Source: Pantoea sp. WMus005
Lineage (GTDB): Bacteria > Pseudomonadota > Gammaproteobacteria > Enterobacterales > Enterobacteriaceae
Length of the DNA stretch: 64,000 nt
Assembly: GCF_013415305.1 (NCBI RefSeq)
Contig: NZ_JACBXU010000004.1
Coordinates: 186,001 to 250,000, forward strand
Direction: 5' to 3'
Each line of letters opens with the position of its first letter. Position 1 is the stretch's first letter. Position numbers and translations under genes: made by a program. Below are positions 61,347 to 64,000 of this stretch, in pieces. A model generated the notes under the pieces. That model saw nothing but the letters and a program-made list of their open reading frames with translations, did no database searches and was not told the origin of the DNA.

Positions 61347-61769
61347 CTATTTCTTCACGGTTTCCATGCCCATCAGACCAATTTTCAGATAGCCCGCTGT
61401 CCGCAGCTTGTCCATCACGCTCATCAGCGTTTCATAATCCACCGACTTATCCGCCTGGAAGAAAATGGTGGTCTCTTTGTTGCCCTGAGTCTGGCTGGTC
61501 AGCACGTTCACCAGCGAATCCGGCGTGACCTGATCGTTACCGACGTAAAGCTGCTTATCCGCTTTAATCGACAGGTATACCGGCTTCTCTGGTCGCGGCT
61601 GCGGGGCGCTGGTTGAGGCGGGCAGATTGACACGTACGTCGACCGTAGCCAGCGGCGCGGCCACCATAAAAATGATCAGCAGCACCAGCATGACGTCGAT
61701 AAACGGCGTCACGTTGATTTCATGCATTTCACCGTCGGTTTCCAGATCGTCGTTTAATCGCATTGCCAT
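61347..61769 (-). CDS. exbD: TonB-system energising protein ExbD
   Basis: A 140-residue inner-membrane protein (141 in E. coli). A short cytosolic N-terminus is followed by one membrane helix, INVTPFIDVMLVLLIIFMVAA, with the essential proton-relay Asp in FIDVML. A periplasmic domain follows (FFQADKSVDYETLMSVMDKLRTAG). With ExbB it converts proton-motive force into TonB motion for siderophore and vitamin B12 uptake. Six bases after exbB. Confidence 0.96.
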   Translation of the reverse strand: MAMRLNDDLETDGEMHEINVTPFIDVMLVLLIIFMVAAPLATVDVRVNLPASTSAPQPRPEKPVYLSIKADKQLYVGNDQVTPDSLVNVLTSQTQGNKETTIFFQADKSVDYETLMSVMDKLRTAGYLKIGLMGMETVKK

Positions 61770-61775
61770 AACAAC

Positions 61776-62516
61776 TTACCCTAAACGCAGTTTCTGAGCG
61801 GTCGCAGGACGCGGAACGTCGGTGGCGACGGTGCCCAGGTCGATATCACGACTCTGCAGCAGCATCACCTGAGCGGCGACATCACCCAGCGAGGCTTTAT
61901 AGTTAGCGATCATGCGGGCAAAGATGTTGTAGATCACGACGGCCGGGATGGCGGCCACCAGGCCCACCGCCGTCGCCAGCAGCGCTTCGGCGATACCCGG
62001 AGCCACTACCGCAAGGTTGGTGGTCTGGGTTTTCGCGATGCCGATAAAGCTGTTCATAATGCCCCAGACGGTGCCGAACAGGCCGATAAACGGGGCGACA
62101 GAACCGATGGTTGCCAGGAAGCCATTGCCACGGCCTGCATGACGGCTGAAAGCAGCAACGCGACGCTCAAGACGGAAACTGGTGCGATCTTTAATGCCGT
62201 TGGTGTCTTCCACGCCCGCCGAAAGTTCAAGCTCATTCTGCGCATCGTTCAGCAGCACGATGCTGTGGCTGTGGCCGGTAAACGACTGAGCAATGCGGGC
62301 GGCGTCATTGAGACTGCGGGCTTCGCCCAGTGCCAGTTGCTCACGCTTCAGACGGCGTTTAGCGGCGCTGAGTTCGGCATATTTGCCGAAGAAGATCGCC
62401 CAGGTCACCACTGAGGCCAACAACAGGCCAATCATGACCACCTTTACCACGATATCGGCATGTTGATACATGCCCCAAACGGAGAGGTCCGTTTGCATCA
62501 AATCACTGGCTACCAC
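61776..62516 (-). CDS. exbB: TonB-system proton channel protein ExbB, GTG start
   Basis: A 246-residue protein (244 in E. coli) with three membrane helices: VVMIGLLLASVVTWAIFFGK, then VAPFIGLFGTVWGIMNSFIG, and AEALLATAVGLVAAIPAVVIYNIFA. MQTDLSVWGMYQHADIVVKV is nearly identical to E. coli. The start is GTG at 62516 with GGAG 7 bases before; E. coli also has a few residues before MQTDL. A Fur-like box lies about 70 bases upstream. Confidence 0.95.
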   Translation of the reverse strand: MVASDLMQTDLSVWGMYQHADIVVKVVMIGLLLASVVTWAIFFGKYAELSAAKRRLKREQLALGEARSLNDAARIAQSFTGHSHSIVLLNDAQNELELSAGVEDTNGIKDRTSFRLERRVAAFSRHAGRGNGFLATIGSVAPFIGLFGTVWGIMNSFIGIAKTQTTNLAVVAPGIAEALLATAVGLVAAIPAVVIYNIFARMIANYKASLGDVAAQVMLLQSRDIDLGTVATDVPRPATAQKLRLG

Positions 62517-62584
62517 GCTGCTTCTCCAACTTCTGATTCAGGGATGCGAAACAAGCGCGAATAATAGCAAAATAGCGGCGAATT

Positions 62585-62603
62585 GATAGTAGTTCTCATT
62601 AGT
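62585..62603 (-). promoter_or_regulatory. Fur-like box upstream of exbB
   Basis: Minus strand ACTAATGAGAACTACTATC matches about 13 of 19 positions of the Fur consensus, with TAATGAGAA on one side. exbBD is Fur-regulated in enterobacteria. The rest of the stretch 62517-62847 shows nothing else I recognise. Confidence 0.55.
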
Positions 62604-62847
62604 ATTTACAAACCCAATCGCCGTTATTGACCTCCCATTGACCTTGTTTAAACACTTTTTTCAGGGATGTTTCGAAAATGTGAAGTTGCATGAAAATTTA
62701 TTAAAACAACGTTTCAAAATGTGACGTGATTCATTCAATCAGCATTGCTGCATTTTACTCAGACGCGTTTTCACTATGCTGGCTGCACACGGCCCTGTGC
62801 GGTTAGCCCAGACTCCAGGCCGTCCTACCTCTGCGGGAGACAATATA

Positions 62848-63819
62848 ATGAGAATGACGAAAACATGCCTGGCCAGTGCCCTGGCGGCGATGATGATCAG
62901 CGCCACCGCCACGGCACAGGTGATTAAAGTGGCTGAAGTCCAGCCTGCCGGCTATCCCACTGTGGTCGCCCTGCAACACATGGGTGACAAACTGAAACAG
63001 GCCACCGATGGACGGCTGGAGATGAAGCTCTACGCCGGTGGCGTGCTGGGCGATGAAGATCAGACGCTGCAACAGGTGCAGCTGGGTGCCATTGATATGA
63101 TCCGGGTCTCGCTGGCGCCGGTCACCTCGATTGCTCCGGAAACCAGCGTGCTCACCCTGCCCTACATTTTCCGCGACGTTGACCACATGCACAAAGTGCT
63201 GGATGGCGAGATAGGCCGCGACATTGCTGACAAGTTCGACAAAGATTCCAATGCCCGCATGGTGTTCCTGGGCTGGACCGATGCCGGTGAGCGTAACATG
63301 ATTACCAAGAAGCCACTGGCAAAACCGGACGATCTCAAAGGCATGAAGATCCGGGTTCAGAACAGCGCTATCTCACTGGCGACGCTGAAAGCGATGGGCG
63401 CGAATCCGGTGGCGATGGGCGTCAGTGAAGTGTTCAGTGCGATGCAGACCGGCGTGGTTGATGGCACCGAGAACAACCCACCCACCTTTGTTGCTCATAA
63501 CTACATGCCGGTCGCGAAGTACTACACCCTCACCGGCCACTTTATCCAGCCAGAGATGATCCTGTTTTCAAAGCGCGCCTGGGATCGTCTGAAGCCCGAG
63601 GATCAGGCACTGCTGAAGAAACTCGGCAAAGAGGCGCAGGATGAGGAGCGCCAGCTCTGGGCGACCTACACCGAACAGTCGATTGCCAAAATGAAGGCGG
63701 GCGGCGTGACCTTCCAGCAGACAGACCGCGACTACTTCGTTAAAGCGACCCAGCCAGTGCGCGATCAGTTTGGCGGCAAATATCAGGATCTGATGACCCG
63801 GATCGCTGAGGTGAAATAA
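62848..63819 (+). CDS. TRAP transporter substrate-binding protein (DctP family)
   Basis: A 323-residue periplasmic solute receptor. Signal peptide MRMTKTCLASALAAMMISAT ends near ATATA-QVIKVAE. DctP signatures: KQATDGRLEMKLYAGGVLGDEDQTLQQVQLGAIDM, and the carboxylate-binding Arg in KGMKIRVQNS followed by GVVDGTENNPPTF. Ligands are usually organic acids such as sialate, C4-dicarboxylates or sugar acids; the specific one cannot be read. The ATG at 62848 is chosen to begin the signal peptide, after GGGAGA. Operon with the small membrane subunit. Confidence 0.92.
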   Translation: MRMTKTCLASALAAMMISATATAQVIKVAEVQPAGYPTVVALQHMGDKLKQATDGRLEMKLYAGGVLGDEDQTLQQVQLGAIDMIRVSLAPVTSIAPETSVLTLPYIFRDVDHMHKVLDGEIGRDIADKFDKDSNARMVFLGWTDAGERNMITKKPLAKPDDLKGMKIRVQNSAISLATLKAMGANPVAMGVSEVFSAMQTGVVDGTENNPPTFVAHNYMPVAKYYTLTGHFIQPEMILFSKRAWDRLKPEDQALLKKLGKEAQDEERQLWATYTEQSIAKMKAGGVTFQQTDRDYFVKATQPVRDQFGGKYQDLMTRIAEVK

Positions 63820-63824
63820 CCCAG

Positions 63825-63846
63825 ACGCCACACTGTTGTGTGGCGT
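63825..63846 (+). promoter_or_regulatory. Intercistronic hairpin between TRAP receptor and membrane genes
   Basis: ACGCCACAC-TGTT-GTGTGGCGT: a perfect 9-bp stem 5 bases after the receptor stop and 20 before the next ATG. Such stems often protect the upstream mRNA so the receptor is made in excess of the membrane parts. Confidence 0.6.
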
Positions 63847-63865
63847 ACTTAATCAGGGATCAACT

Positions 63866-64000
63866 ATGTCTGCTTATACGCGTCTGATGGATGGGCTTTA
63901 TCTGCTCTGTATGCTGGTGGCCGCCGTAGCGCTGTTGATCATGGTGACGGTAATCCCGATTGGGATCTTCGCCCGCTACGTGATGAACGGCGCGCTCTCC
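63866..64000 (+). CDS. TRAP transporter small permease subunit (DctQ family), 3'-truncated
   Basis: The first 45 codons are visible before the window ends. MSAYTRLMDGLYLLCMLVAA begins the first membrane helix, ending FARYVMNGALS, which is the typical start of a DctQ protein. AGGGA precedes the ATG. The large DctM subunit would be expected to follow outside the window. Confidence 0.88.
   Translation, partial: MSAYTRLMDGLYLLCMLVAAVALLIMVTVIPIGIFARYVMNGALS

Noticed and set aside
1..64000. CRISPR arrays, prophage or insertion-sequence genes
   Set aside because: No regularly spaced repeats, transposase or integrase motifs, or phage structural genes were seen in the window.

Overview
The window reads as chromosomal DNA from an Erwiniaceae-like enterobacterium, most likely Pantoea or a close relative. 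This rests on gene content and order recalled from E. coli, not on a database search. Long runs follow the E. coli map (mutY-yggX-mltC...speC; prfC-osmY-ytjA-yjjU-yjjV...deoCABD; ytfH/qorB; yciF-yciE; exbBD), but with losses. nupG is missing between mltC and speC, yjjW and yjjI are missing between yjjV and deoC, and non-E. coli genes fill other gaps. I see no prophage, insertion sequence or CRISPR array.

Layout. 1-5.4 kb: the 3' part of mutY, then yggX, mltC, a gene-free stretch made of two inverted copies of a GC-rich repeat, and speC behind a leader that looks like a leader peptide plus attenuator. 5.9-11.2 kb: acuI, a CinA-C protein, a SelW/SelT-like redox protein, the yqjH-yqjI iron/nickel pair with a Fur box, a small secreted peptide and a Rob-like regulator. 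11.4-14.1 kb: a cyanide-insensitive-type bd oxidase operon (cioA, cioB, DUF2474) with a candidate FNR site. 14.8-20 kb: ytfH/qorB, treF (apparently starting at AUU) and the yciE/yciF/yciG stress genes. 20.2-25.5 kb: a gene-free repetitive stretch, a PAS-GGDEF cyclase, tRNA-Phe, a BdlA-like PAS-PAS-MCP protein and a stand-alone PBP2 paralogue.

25.7-35 kb: deoCABD for nucleoside catabolism, with DeoR-like and CRP-like sites upstream, then yjjV, yjjU, ytjA, osmY and prfC. 35.2-43.5 kb: an M20 amidohydrolase with YjiH/YjiG membrane proteins, ferritin ftnA, and a GH31 glycosidase plus MFS transporter facing a LacI-family regulator. 43.5-54 kb: a four-PAS GGDEF-EAL protein, a secreted cupin, ylaC, ydcR and two tandem MHYT-GGDEF-EAL paralogues, the second with a damaged EAL motif. 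54.5-59.8 kb: a five-gene archaic (Csu/spore-coat-U type) chaperone-usher fimbria operon with an RcsAB-box-like palindrome upstream. 59.8-64 kb: a citrate-type MHS transporter, exbBD with a Fur-like box, and the start of a TRAP transporter operon.

A theme of 20-60 kb is surface life. Four c-di-GMP enzymes, a biofilm-dispersal-type chemoreceptor and an adhesive fimbria lie in one neighbourhood, mixed with iron handling (yggX, yqjH, ftnA, exbBD) and stress genes (osmY, treF, yciEFG).
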